Positions 23,819 through 31,506 of a stretch of 40,826 nt of DNA are shown here, one piece after another. This DNA comes from CAZDAM01 sp964503595. GTDB lineage: Bacteria > Muiribacteriota > UBA6191. Each line of letters opens with the position of its first letter. Positions within the stretch are counted from its first letter, which is position 1. A program made the position numbers and the translations under genes. Under the pieces are notes generated by a model, which saw nothing but the letters and a program-made list of their open reading frames with translations, had not been told where the DNA came from and searched no databases. The DNA lies in the NCBI GenBank assembly GCA_964503595.1, contig CAZDAM010000016.1:1-40826 (forward strand), given 5' to 3'.

Positions 23819-23963
23819 TCACATAAACCCAGGATGCCAGCGGACTATGCGCGCTGATCACAATGCAGACAACAGAGATCGTAAAAAGGAACCAGCCCAG
23901 AGCTTTCAGGAGAGCAGCTTCTTTTCCATCACCAGTAGGGATATCAGCAGGCCTTCGCGACAT
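23787..23963 (-). CDS. Small single-pass membrane protein
   Basis: 58 residues starting at ATG 23963, with GAGGAG about 10 bases upstream inside the end of ddl. After a charged N-terminus (MSRRPADIPTGDGKE) comes a hydrophobic helix, LGWFLFTISVVCIVIS, so a single-pass inner-membrane protein is predicted. It overlaps the end of ddl by 20 bases and the start of the radical SAM gene by 32 bases. The double overlap fits a real gene, but could also arise by chance. Function unknown. Confidence 0.55.
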   Translation of the reverse strand: MSRRPADIPTGDGKEAALLKALGWFLFTISVVCIVISAHSPLASWVYVNVFAGSPEIR

Positions 23964-24969
23964 GAGTCGAGCACTCCTCAAGGATGGTCTGAATCAGCTC
24001 TTGTGAACCCATCCCCTGGGCTTTAAAGAGTTGAGGGAACATGGATATTTCTGTCATACCCGGCAGATTATTGAGCTCATTGATGACCAATTTTCCCTGA
24101 TTTCCCAAAAAGAAGTCAACCCGCAAAAACCCGCTTCCGCCCACAACTTCAAAGGCTTCGCGAGCCATACGCCGGATTTTTGCATCCAGATCCTGACTCA
24201 GCCCTGCCAGGGAAGTCCTTGTAACACTTTCTTCCGAGTATTTCTGGGCAAAGCTGTAATGCTCTCCCACCTTCAGGATTTCACCAGGTTCCGAAACCAG
24301 AATTTCACCTCTGCGCTGAAGAACGGCACATTCCAGCTCCCGACCGGAAAATTCGGGTTCAATCAGGATTCTAGAATCGAATTGAAGGGCTTCTTCACAG
24401 GCTTTTACCAGGTCTTCAGAAGCCGTTACCCTGATGACTCCAAAGCTTGAGCCTTCCCGGCAGGGTTTGATGAAGTGGGGCTGGTTGCCAAAGGGAAGCT
24501 TATCGGGAATTGTAGCTCTGGTGATCACTTCAAAAGGAACTACATCTAGCCCAGCTTCTCTTAAGACAAGTTTGCAGAGAAGTTTGTCCCAGCAGATCCG
24601 GGAAGCCGCAGCTTCACAACCGGCGACGGCAAAACCAAGGGTGCGAAAAAAATCCTGCAGGGCCCCGTCCTCCCCAAACGTTCCGTGAATGATGGGAAAC
24701 ACAACGGAATTGTGTATGAGCCCCTTGTCTTCAAGCTCTTCAGGAAGCAGGTGAATCGGTTTGAAATCAAACCCATCCCTAATCTGGCCCAAACAGCCCT
24801 GAACCGTGACGGAAGCATGAAAATCATTGGTCAGAAGAAATTTCATCTCGGAATTGAGGAGAATCAGCCATGGCTTGACTGGAGCATTGTCAAACACAAA
24901 ACGGGAAGACGCCAGGGACACCGGAGCTTCGTGGCCCGGACCACCGGCAACAATCAAGACATTTTCCAT
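23944..24969 (-). CDS. ddl: D-alanine--D-alanine ligase
   Basis: 341 residues from ATG 24969. An ATP-grasp enzyme that joins two D-alanines for peptidoglycan. Motifs: HGTFGEDGALQ (substrate loop), EGSSFGV (ATP/phosphate site), FLRVDFF and INELNNLPGMT (metal-binding Glu/Asn). The family usually begins just before the first strand, here ENVLIVAGG, so 24969 is preferred; ATGs at 24978 and 24981 are alternatives, and none has a good Shine-Dalgarno. It may head the operon that runs on through the radical SAM, FtsH-like and MoxR genes, or simply precede it. A TATACT -10 element (complement of 25012-25017) lies upstream. Confidence 0.95.
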   Translation of the reverse strand: MENVLIVAGGPGHEAPVSLASSRFVFDNAPVKPWLILLNSEMKFLLTNDFHASVTVQGCLGQIRDGFDFKPIHLLPEELEDKGLIHNSVVFPIIHGTFGEDGALQDFFRTLGFAVAGCEAAASRICWDKLLCKLVLREAGLDVVPFEVITRATIPDKLPFGNQPHFIKPCREGSSFGVIRVTASEDLVKACEEALQFDSRILIEPEFSGRELECAVLQRRGEILVSEPGEILKVGEHYSFAQKYSEESVTRTSLAGLSQDLDAKIRRMAREAFEVVGGSGFLRVDFFLGNQGKLVINELNNLPGMTEISMFPQLFKAQGMGSQELIQTILEECSTHVAKAC

Positions 24970-24992
24970 TCCCGTCATCATCACAACCAAAC

Positions 24993-25021
24993 TTGGCGTC
25001 AGAGGTCCGGGAGTATATCAT
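24993..25021. promoter_or_regulatory. Overlapping divergent promoters of ddl and the GDPD gene
   Basis: On the plus strand TTGGCG (24993-24998), a 17-base spacer and TATCAT (25016-25021) form a good promoter whose start point falls only a few bases before the GDPD ATG at 25035. On the minus strand TATACT (25017-25012) with a weak AGGTCA 18 bases upstream could serve ddl. The two -10 elements overlap, so the promoters probably compete. Confidence 0.5.
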
Positions 25022-25034
25022 TCTTCCTCGTCTT

Positions 25035-25796
25035 ATGACCTCATCCGGTTTTTTAAATATAGCCCACCGTGGCGCATCCTTCAAAGCTCCTGAAAACACT
25101 CTGGCCGCTTTTCACCAGGCCAGGCTGGATGGAGCTTCCTGGATCGAGTTTGATCTGCGCATGACCCGCGACCGGCACCTGGTTGTCTTTCACGATGGCC
25201 GCCTCAAACGAACAGCACTGGCCGCCGGTCAGGTTGGCCGCCTGAATCTGAGCCAGCTCAAGACTCTGGATGTGGGAAGCTGGTTTCACCCCGACTTTCA
25301 CCAGGAAAGAGTCCCCACCCTCGCTGAAGTCTGGGAGCAATGCCCGGATTTGGGTCTGAATATCGAAATCAAGGCCAGAGGCATGGAAGCCCCCCTTCTG
25401 GACTTCCTGCGTCAAGTCTCGTGTGAGAATATCATCGTCTCCTGCTTTTTGCGGCTTCCCCTGAAACGACTGATGCGCCAGCTCCCGGAACTCAAAACCG
25501 GAATCCTGATTCAGCGTAGACTGGGGCTGATTCGTAAACTGCGTCTGGCCAGACAGAACGGGTTCTACTCCGCTCACATAGAGCAGTCTCTGGTGGACCC
25601 CATAATCATGGCTGAATGTCTGAATCTTGGCCTGAAGCTGATTCCCTGGTCCTCAACCATCATGCATGAAGGACGCCTGCGTCAGCTTCTCAGCCTTCCC
25701 ATTCACGGGCTCATCAACGACATGCCGGATCGGGTCAGAGAGCTTCAGAAGATCAAACAGCCCATATCTTCTGTGGGGCTCACGACTTCCTTTTAA
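25035..25796 (+). CDS. Glycerophosphodiester phosphodiesterase
   Basis: 253 residues of the GDPD family (UgpQ-like), a TIM-barrel enzyme that hydrolyses glycerophosphodiesters from lipid breakdown to glycerol-3-phosphate. The N-terminal AHRGASFKAPENT contains the catalytic His and the HR/EN motif, and IEFDLRMTRDRHLVVFHD gives the metal-binding Glu/Asp and the second His. No signal peptide is visible, so it should be cytosolic. The ATG at 25035 fits the family start; an upstream in-frame extension lies within the promoter. There is no Shine-Dalgarno and the -10 element ends 13 bases before the ATG. The gene is single and convergent with the FKBP gene. Confidence 0.92.
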   Translation: MTSSGFLNIAHRGASFKAPENTLAAFHQARLDGASWIEFDLRMTRDRHLVVFHDGRLKRTALAAGQVGRLNLSQLKTLDVGSWFHPDFHQERVPTLAEVWEQCPDLGLNIEIKARGMEAPLLDFLRQVSCENIIVSCFLRLPLKRLMRQLPELKTGILIQRRLGLIRKLRLARQNGFYSAHIEQSLVDPIIMAECLNLGLKLIPWSSTIMHEGRLRQLLSLPIHGLINDMPDRVRELQKIKQPISSVGLTTSF

Positions 25797-25829
25797 GCTT
25801 TGCATCGTACGCCTCGCTAGAACTCTGAA

Positions 25830-25910
25830 GCAGGGTGGAGGTACAACTGCACCCCTGCAATCCTCAGCTTCAACAGTTTCTGTATCTTTATGCAAACTGC
25901 TACAGAAGCT
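25830..25910. other. Two adjacent stem-loops in the convergent intergenic region
   Basis: Within the 201-base gap between the GDPD and FKBP stops, bases 25830-25837 (GCAGGGTG) pair with 25850-25858 with one bulged C. Then AGCTTC (25866-25871) pairs with GAAGCT (25905-25910), enclosing CAGTTT (25874-25879) paired with AAACTG (25894-25899). No T run follows on either strand. This may be a terminator without a U tract, a small structured RNA or part of both 3' UTRs. The remaining bases show nothing coding. Confidence 0.35.
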
Positions 25911-25997
25911 TGAAAAATGGAGAAAAATCGGAAACCCGGAACAGAGATCCAGCCCAAAGACTTAACAGGTCCCTGGAGCAGAAAACACCTCGAAGGG

Positions 25998-26885
25998 TTA
26001 AAAAATCTCCAGAAGCTCGATTTGAAAAATCAGTGGGGAATTGGCCGGGACAGCTCCCAGGGCACGATCGCCATAGGCCAGTGAAGGCGGAAGGATTGCC
26101 AGAACCTTCTGGCCGACCTTCATTTTGGGAATCAAAAGATTCCAGCCTTCAATCACACGGCCACCAATCAGAAAACTGAACGGAATCCCCCGTCCAACGG
26201 AGCTGTCAAAGACTTTACCGTTGGGAAGCCAGCCGACAAAATGTACGCTGACCCGCTGACCCTGTTTCGGGGATTTACCTTCACTGTCATTTAAGACATA
26301 GTATTCCATGCCCTTGAGACTGTTTTTCCTGAAACCGGCTGTATCCGGAATCTTCTCCGGCATACCGCTAGGCTCGACACTTAAAAGCTCGACTTCATAG
26401 ATCAGATCCTGGCGGGGAGGAATGACGCCGTCAATTCCCTCTTCTCCGTAAGCCAGCTGCCAGGGAATCTGCATGCGGGCCCTGGAACCGACAGCCAGCT
26501 CTCTCAAGCCATCTTCAAGACCCTTGAGAATCTGCCCGTAACCCATCACAAACTGGTAAGGAGTATTGGATTTGTGGGAAGAATCAAATTCCCTACCATC
26601 CGGAAAAGAACCCCGGTAATGAATCCTTAGACGATCTCCGGTCTGGGGGTTTGCCCCCTGCCCCTTCTGAAGCACGGTCATTTCCACCTCGGCGCGGGAA
26701 GTCACCAGCGAATCCGGAATCGCTGTCAGAGGTTTTTCCTGGGCGGTTTCGATATCCTCCACCTGAACTTCAGGGGAACCCATAGCCGGCATCATCTGGT
26801 TGGTTTTCAAAGCCACTGCCAGAAGAACACAGAGGAAAACCCCCAGTCCCATGACAATACCGGAAAGAGGAGAGTTTGAATTCAT
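25998..26885 (-). CDS. Membrane-anchored double FKBP-type peptidyl-prolyl isomerase
   Basis: 295 residues. One N-terminal transmembrane segment (PLSGIVMGLGVFLCVLLAVAL) is followed by a linker and two FKBP domains: about 65-155 (LRIHYRGSFPDGREFDSS, then IPWQLAYGEEG and LIYEVELLSV) and about 195-295 (VSVHFVGWLPNGKVFDSS, then ILPPSLAYGDRA and LIFQIELLEIF). These catalyse cis-trans proline isomerisation, probably in the periplasm. The ATG at 26885 overlaps the HEAT-gene stop (ATGA). The first domain keeps Y, F and the ILKGLEDGL signature; the second is slightly more divergent. It is the last gene of its operon. Confidence 0.9.
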   Translation of the reverse strand: MNSNSPLSGIVMGLGVFLCVLLAVALKTNQMMPAMGSPEVQVEDIETAQEKPLTAIPDSLVTSRAEVEMTVLQKGQGANPQTGDRLRIHYRGSFPDGREFDSSHKSNTPYQFVMGYGQILKGLEDGLRELAVGSRARMQIPWQLAYGEEGIDGVIPPRQDLIYEVELLSVEPSGMPEKIPDTAGFRKNSLKGMEYYVLNDSEGKSPKQGQRVSVHFVGWLPNGKVFDSSVGRGIPFSFLIGGRVIEGWNLLIPKMKVGQKVLAILPPSLAYGDRALGAVPANSPLIFQIELLEIF

Positions 26886-29179
26886 GCGATTCCTTTGGCT
26901 GCATCCATTTTTTCTTGGAGGGTCTTGAGTTTGGAGAGGGTTGCAGGAGGCAGGCCCAGCTTGGGGGCCAGTTTGAGAATCTGACGGGCAATAGCAGGAC
27001 GACCTGTTTTCAAGGCACAGGTCACGGTATCCACATACCACTGGTTCTGAGCGATGTTGAAGACTCCGTAAACAAGATGCTCATAGGCAAGTTCCGGCTG
27101 CCGGAGCTTCAGGAAGGCCTGGGACAGGACCTGGTGCAGGCTGATGTCAGAGGGAAGAGATGCCGACTGAATCAGCTTCATCAGATTCAGACAGAAACTG
27201 GACTCATATTCTTCCTTGGGCATTTCATTAAGCCCATGAAGAAGCTGTCCATAGCAGTTATGCTTAATCTCAAGAAGCTGCAACTGGTGATGGACAAATT
27301 CGGATCTGCGCCTGAGTCGCCGGTAGAAATTCAGAATGAATTCATGGCCTGAAACATGATGGGGAGCCTTTTCAATCAGCTGCAACAAAGGCTCAGCCTC
27401 TGTCTCCCTGCCAAGTTTTTCATTGACAATCTGATACCCCAGATTCATGTACCAGCAGGGCTCTTCAATCTCTTCCTGCTTCCGCTCTATGTACTGAAGG
27501 GCTTCCTCGTATTTTTCCTGAAGCAGCAGGAGACGAAGAGGGAGCACCCGGCGCGGCTCAAAGCCTTCCAGAACCGAAGCCTCCAGACGACGTCGCATGG
27601 CTTCTACATGCCAAAGCTCAATATTGGAGATTAAATCAGCACTTAAGGCATCCGCAGGAGTTTCGCGGACATGCAGAAGCATGCGCTTCAGTCCGACCAG
27701 GCCGATCCTCTGTTCGGTGGGATGATCTGATGCCAGCAGGGCATGAATATCATCCGGGATGTAACTCACACCTTTCTGAAACAGAACATCTGCCGCGATC
27801 GCACGGCTGGTACCCGAATAGTTCTGATACTCCTTTTCAAGCACCCGCCGGGAATTTTCACTGCGCCAGTGAACCATTCCCTCCAAAGCCGCATGCAGAA
27901 TTTCGGGGGCTTCTTCCTTCAGAAGAGGAAAGTACTCCCCTTCACGGGCTACAACAATACAGCGAGCCAGGGTGGATACGGCCTGAGCCGCTACCTGAGG
28001 AGCTGTCAGCCGGTTCTTGGCCACCGTTTCCAGAAGCATGGTGCTCATATCGGGATCGGCATGCCTCTGCAAAAGGCGCAGGGAATGCTGTTCCAGCATG
28101 GGGATGCCACGGGCAAAGGCCTTGAGAAGCATCTGCTTGAGAGCATCTGTTGGTGGAGTATCCTGAAGAAAGGCAATAGCCTGTTCAAGAATCTCTTCAT
28201 CATCCGTGGACAAAAGCAGGGAACCTACCCAGTCCACCACCCTGAGTTCACCAGGAAACCAGCGACTGCCTTCAATCGCGGCCATTCTGGCTTCCCGGGT
28301 ATTATCATTCAGAAGCCAGCTGATGATATTCATGCCCCTGGATAAAGCATCACGATCCTGGCTTTTCTGAAACTTGATGCCGTAGATTCTGGCAACATTG
28401 ACCGCCAGGCGATAGAAACGGCTTGAGCTGTAAAGCTCCAGCAGATTTTCCGGGATCTGCTCCTGCAGATTCATGTGAATCAGGGCATCAAATGCCGCAC
28501 TGACAATGATTTCAGGCTGACGTTGAAGGCTTTCAATCAGAATCTGCACTCCAACATCAGGCTCTCCAAGCGCGAGAAGCCTGAGATAGCCTGCGCGGAT
28601 ATCCAGGGCTTCCTTGGTTCGAAACTGCTCGACAAACCAGGTGGTTGCCCGCTGATCGAATTCCTTGCCCAGTCTGAGGAAACGCCCCTGAACCTGAAGT
28701 TCATCCTCGGCCGGAAAAGCTGCCATGCGCTGGAGAACAAAATCCAGAGTCTCCCGATCTCCGGTCAGAAGCAGGGTCGCCATCGCCTCAACCCGGATGG
28801 AAGGATCCATACCATTCCACTTTTCGACCAGAAAGCTGGAGACCTCAAAAGGATCACCCAGTTTGGCCAGAGCCGGCATCAGCTTGAGCTGGCTTCTTAC
28901 GGGGAAATCATCCCAGTGTTTCATCAGGTAGGGAGCATAGGCCTTGCGGGGGCGTAAGGTTGCAATCGCCAGAACTTCATCAAAATGCTCATGCACCGTG
29001 ATCAGTTTGATCGCCTGGGAATCGAATCCATCCTTGCGAATCAGCTGGAGAACTTCAAGAGCGGCCTGGACGATTTCCTTTCTGGGAGAAGCCAGAAGAG
29101 CATCCAGAAAACTGATGTGCTGTCCAAAGCTTTCTTCCAGAAGCTGAATAATCTTCTCTTTACCGATTTTCTCACTCAC
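26882..29179 (-). CDS. Large HEAT/TPR-repeat scaffold protein
   Basis: 765 residues, nearly all helical, with repeated helix pairs through most of the length (for example VRSQLKLMPALAKLGDP, IRVEAMATLLLTGD, VVREGEY-type helices) and TPR-like units near the C-terminus (ELAYEHLVYGVFNIAQNQW). It lacks enzyme motifs, signal and membrane segments, so it is probably a cytosolic protein-interaction scaffold. The start is GTG at 29179, overlapping the dnaB stop (GTGA), with GGGAGG about 8 bases upstream. Its link to DnaB and the FKBP protein may be only operonic. Confidence 0.75.
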   Translation of the reverse strand: MSEKIGKEKIIQLLEESFGQHISFLDALLASPRKEIVQAALEVLQLIRKDGFDSQAIKLITVHEHFDEVLAIATLRPRKAYAPYLMKHWDDFPVRSQLKLMPALAKLGDPFEVSSFLVEKWNGMDPSIRVEAMATLLLTGDRETLDFVLQRMAAFPAEDELQVQGRFLRLGKEFDQRATTWFVEQFRTKEALDIRAGYLRLLALGEPDVGVQILIESLQRQPEIIVSAAFDALIHMNLQEQIPENLLELYSSSRFYRLAVNVARIYGIKFQKSQDRDALSRGMNIISWLLNDNTREARMAAIEGSRWFPGELRVVDWVGSLLLSTDDEEILEQAIAFLQDTPPTDALKQMLLKAFARGIPMLEQHSLRLLQRHADPDMSTMLLETVAKNRLTAPQVAAQAVSTLARCIVVAREGEYFPLLKEEAPEILHAALEGMVHWRSENSRRVLEKEYQNYSGTSRAIAADVLFQKGVSYIPDDIHALLASDHPTEQRIGLVGLKRMLLHVRETPADALSADLISNIELWHVEAMRRRLEASVLEGFEPRRVLPLRLLLLQEKYEEALQYIERKQEEIEEPCWYMNLGYQIVNEKLGRETEAEPLLQLIEKAPHHVSGHEFILNFYRRLRRRSEFVHHQLQLLEIKHNCYGQLLHGLNEMPKEEYESSFCLNLMKLIQSASLPSDISLHQVLSQAFLKLRQPELAYEHLVYGVFNIAQNQWYVDTVTCALKTGRPAIARQILKLAPKLGLPPATLSKLKTLQEKMDAAKGIA

Positions 29180-30537
29180 CGGCTGCCCTCCCTGGCTTTA
29201 TCTGTAAAGCGGGCCGTGGATTTGTCAAAGCGCATATGAGCGGAGCCTGTCGGACCATTCCTGTTTTTGGCCACCAGAACCTCGGCAAGACCTTTGACTT
29301 CCTCATTTTTGGGATCGTAATACTCTTCACGATGCAGAAACAGAACCAGATCCGCATCCTGCTCAATCGATCCGGATTCCCTCAGATCCGAGAGCATCGG
29401 GCGCTTGTCCTGTCGTGACTCGACTTTACGGGAAAGCTGGGACAGGGCCAGAACTGCCACATCAAATTCGCGGGCAATCGACTTCACACCACGGCTGATT
29501 TCAGCAATGCGTTCCTGCTCGCTGGCCTTGTTTTCACTGGAAAGAATCAGCTGCAGATAATCAATCACCACCAGTCCGAGTTTCTGGTTGCGCTCCCGAA
29601 GCTCCCGTGTCAGACGCCTCAGATCATTCTTGATATCAAGCAGAGTCATCGCATTCTGATCATTGATGAAGAAAGGGCTTTCCTGCACCCGGGCCACAGC
29701 CTGACCCAGATTCTGGATATCCTGCTGATTCAGATCCCCCTTCAGAAGCCGGGTTCCATTGATTCCAGCCAGAGCCGAAAGCACCCGCATCATGATCTGC
29801 ATGCCGGGCATCTCCAGAGAATATAAAATCACCGGCTCATTCTGCTCGACTGCGAGATTGCGGGCCAGTTGCAGACAGAAAGCCGTTTTCCCCATGGAAG
29901 GACGGGCCCCGAAAACAATCATGTCCTGGCGCTTGAACCCCATCATCAGGGAATCAAGTTCACTCAGAAGGGTCGGAATGCCAATATTGGGGATTCCCCC
30001 TTCACTGCGGATTCTGACCAGATCGGCCACCGTATCCCAGGATTCCTCGGCATAACGGCTGGCATGGGCATAGCGCTTTTCTTCACGAACCTCGGCAACC
30101 TTGAGGATTTCCTTTTCGGCATCCGCAACCAGAGAATCGGCATCCTCTTCAGAGTAGGAGCGGGACAGAACCAGATTACTGATCTCAATCAGACGCCTCA
30201 GACGGGATTTCTGAACGATGATTTTCACATAGCTCATGTGATTGAAATTCGGCGTGATGGCGGCAATCTGAGCCAGATAGGCGGCTCCGCCGGCATCCCG
30301 GAAAATCTGGCTCTGCTTCAGGTGATCCACCAGAACCAGCTCGTCAATGCTCATCTGCCGACGATCCAGTTCCAGGACGGCCTGAAAGATTTCCTGATGA
30401 ACTCTTTTGTAAAAGTGCTCACGCTTCAGTTCAGCCATAACCTCCGGCAATTTCTCGGGGAAATTGACCAGCAGGGACAAAAGGCTCATTTCCGCATCCA
30501 GATTATGCGGCGGGATTCTTCTAAGACTCTCTTCCAT
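29176..30537 (-). CDS. dnaB: Replicative DNA helicase DnaB
   Basis: 453 residues, normal for DnaB, the hexameric 5'-3' helicase of the replication fork. The N-terminal domain (PPHNLDAEMSLLSLL) is typical; the RecA-like C-terminal domain has Walker A GARPSMGKT (210-218), Walker B LVVIDYLQLI and the later motif SDLRESGSIEQDADLV. No intein or insertion is seen. The ATG at 30537 has no Shine-Dalgarno and lies 8 bases after an extended -10 promoter, so the mRNA may be leaderless, although read-through from the upstream gene is also possible. The stop overlaps the HEAT gene start. Confidence 0.97.
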   Translation of the reverse strand: MEESLRRIPPHNLDAEMSLLSLLVNFPEKLPEVMAELKREHFYKRVHQEIFQAVLELDRRQMSIDELVLVDHLKQSQIFRDAGGAAYLAQIAAITPNFNHMSYVKIIVQKSRLRRLIEISNLVLSRSYSEEDADSLVADAEKEILKVAEVREEKRYAHASRYAEESWDTVADLVRIRSEGGIPNIGIPTLLSELDSLMMGFKRQDMIVFGARPSMGKTAFCLQLARNLAVEQNEPVILYSLEMPGMQIMMRVLSALAGINGTRLLKGDLNQQDIQNLGQAVARVQESPFFINDQNAMTLLDIKNDLRRLTRELRERNQKLGLVVIDYLQLILSSENKASEQERIAEISRGVKSIAREFDVAVLALSQLSRKVESRQDKRPMLSDLRESGSIEQDADLVLFLHREEYYDPKNEEVKGLAEVLVAKNRNGPTGSAHMRFDKSTARFTDKAREGSR

Positions 30538-30545
30538 CGGGCGTC

Positions 30546-30554
30546 ATTATAACA
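30546..30554 (-). promoter_or_regulatory. Extended -10 promoter of dnaB
   Basis: Read on the minus strand, TGTTATAAT is a perfect TATAAT with an extended TG. No -35 is evident, as expected for an extended -10 promoter. The -10 ends 8 bases before the dnaB ATG, so the transcript should begin about 1-2 bases from it. The element overlaps the last codons of the EEP gene. Confidence 0.6.
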
Positions 30555-31506
30555 GAGGTACAACCTCGGAGATGACTGGCAGATGATCACTGCCGAAATC
30601 AGGCCCGATTGCATGCGATTTTGGTTGGAAGCCCTTCATCAAAAGATGATCAATGGATAGGGAAAGCACGGAAGTCCAACCCTTCCAGGTGGACTTGTAT
30701 CCCAGTCCCCGCTGGATATTGATCAGCCCGGTTTCGGTCTCAAGCTTCATCAGATCAGGACTGAAAGGTGCATCGTTGAAATCTCCCGCGACGAGGACCC
30801 TGCCTTCGGTTTCAGCAATTCTTCGCTTCAGAAGTTCCCCGTTTTTGCGGCGATTTTCGACATGCTCGGATCCAAAACCCGGAGGTGGATGAAGATTGAA
30901 CAGGCTCAGGGGTTTCTGATGGAAAAGTACCTGGGCTTCCAGAATGGCAATGCCCGGCTCCACCCAGTGAACCTCTGTCTTGAGAAGTTCCTTTCTGGAG
31001 TAGATTGCCAGCCCGAAAAAGCCTTCTTGGGGAAGGGCCTGAACATGGGGCCATTTTTCCTGAAGTCTTCCGACAGCCTCCTGATAGCCCGGAGTAAACT
31101 CCTGAAACAGCAGAAAATCAGCCTCGCTCTCAAGAAGCCAGTTCACTTCCTCATCCGTCGGCGAACGGTCCCCATGCACATTGAACTGGATGATTTTCAG
31201 GGCCTCACCCTCAGCAGGAGGCAGCGTGAAAATCAGTTCCTGAACCTGTCCACGACGAGCCTGAAACAGGATCAGAAGGAAACAGAGCATGAGCTTGCCG
31301 ACAATTGGTGTGCGACTGAAAAAAGCCAGAGGAAGCAGCAGCAGCAGAAACAGAGCCTGCTGAGGCAGAAATTGCCCGAACAGGGCAAAGAACCAGTGAA
31401 ATTTCCAGAGACTGCCGGCCAGGGCAGCCACCACCAGCCCCCAGGCCGCAAGATTCAGAAGTTTCTGAAAGGGACTGAGCTCAGGCCCAGTTTCCGGAGC
31501 TGACAT
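30547..31506 (-). CDS. Membrane-anchored endonuclease/exonuclease/phosphatase-family protein
   Basis: 319 residues. About three N-terminal transmembrane helices (LLNLAAWGLVVAALAGSLWK, QALFLLLLLPLAFF, LMLCFLLILFQ) precede an EEP catalytic domain with IIQFNVHGD, LLFQEF (metal Glu), VAGDFNDAPFS (Asp/Asn) and GSDHLPV (catalytic Asp/His). Family members hydrolyse phosphodiesters in DNA, RNA or lipids, and the substrate here is unknown. The catalytic domain would face either side depending on topology. The start at 31506 has AGGTGG 4 bases upstream and overlaps the ATP-grasp gene by 26 bases. Confidence 0.88.
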   Translation of the reverse strand: MSAPETGPELSPFQKLLNLAAWGLVVAALAGSLWKFHWFFALFGQFLPQQALFLLLLLPLAFFSRTPIVGKLMLCFLLILFQARRGQVQELIFTLPPAEGEALKIIQFNVHGDRSPTDEEVNWLLESEADFLLFQEFTPGYQEAVGRLQEKWPHVQALPQEGFFGLAIYSRKELLKTEVHWVEPGIAILEAQVLFHQKPLSLFNLHPPPGFGSEHVENRRKNGELLKRRIAETEGRVLVAGDFNDAPFSPDLMKLETETGLINIQRGLGYKSTWKGWTSVLSLSIDHLLMKGFQPKSHAIGPDFGSDHLPVISEVVPLL

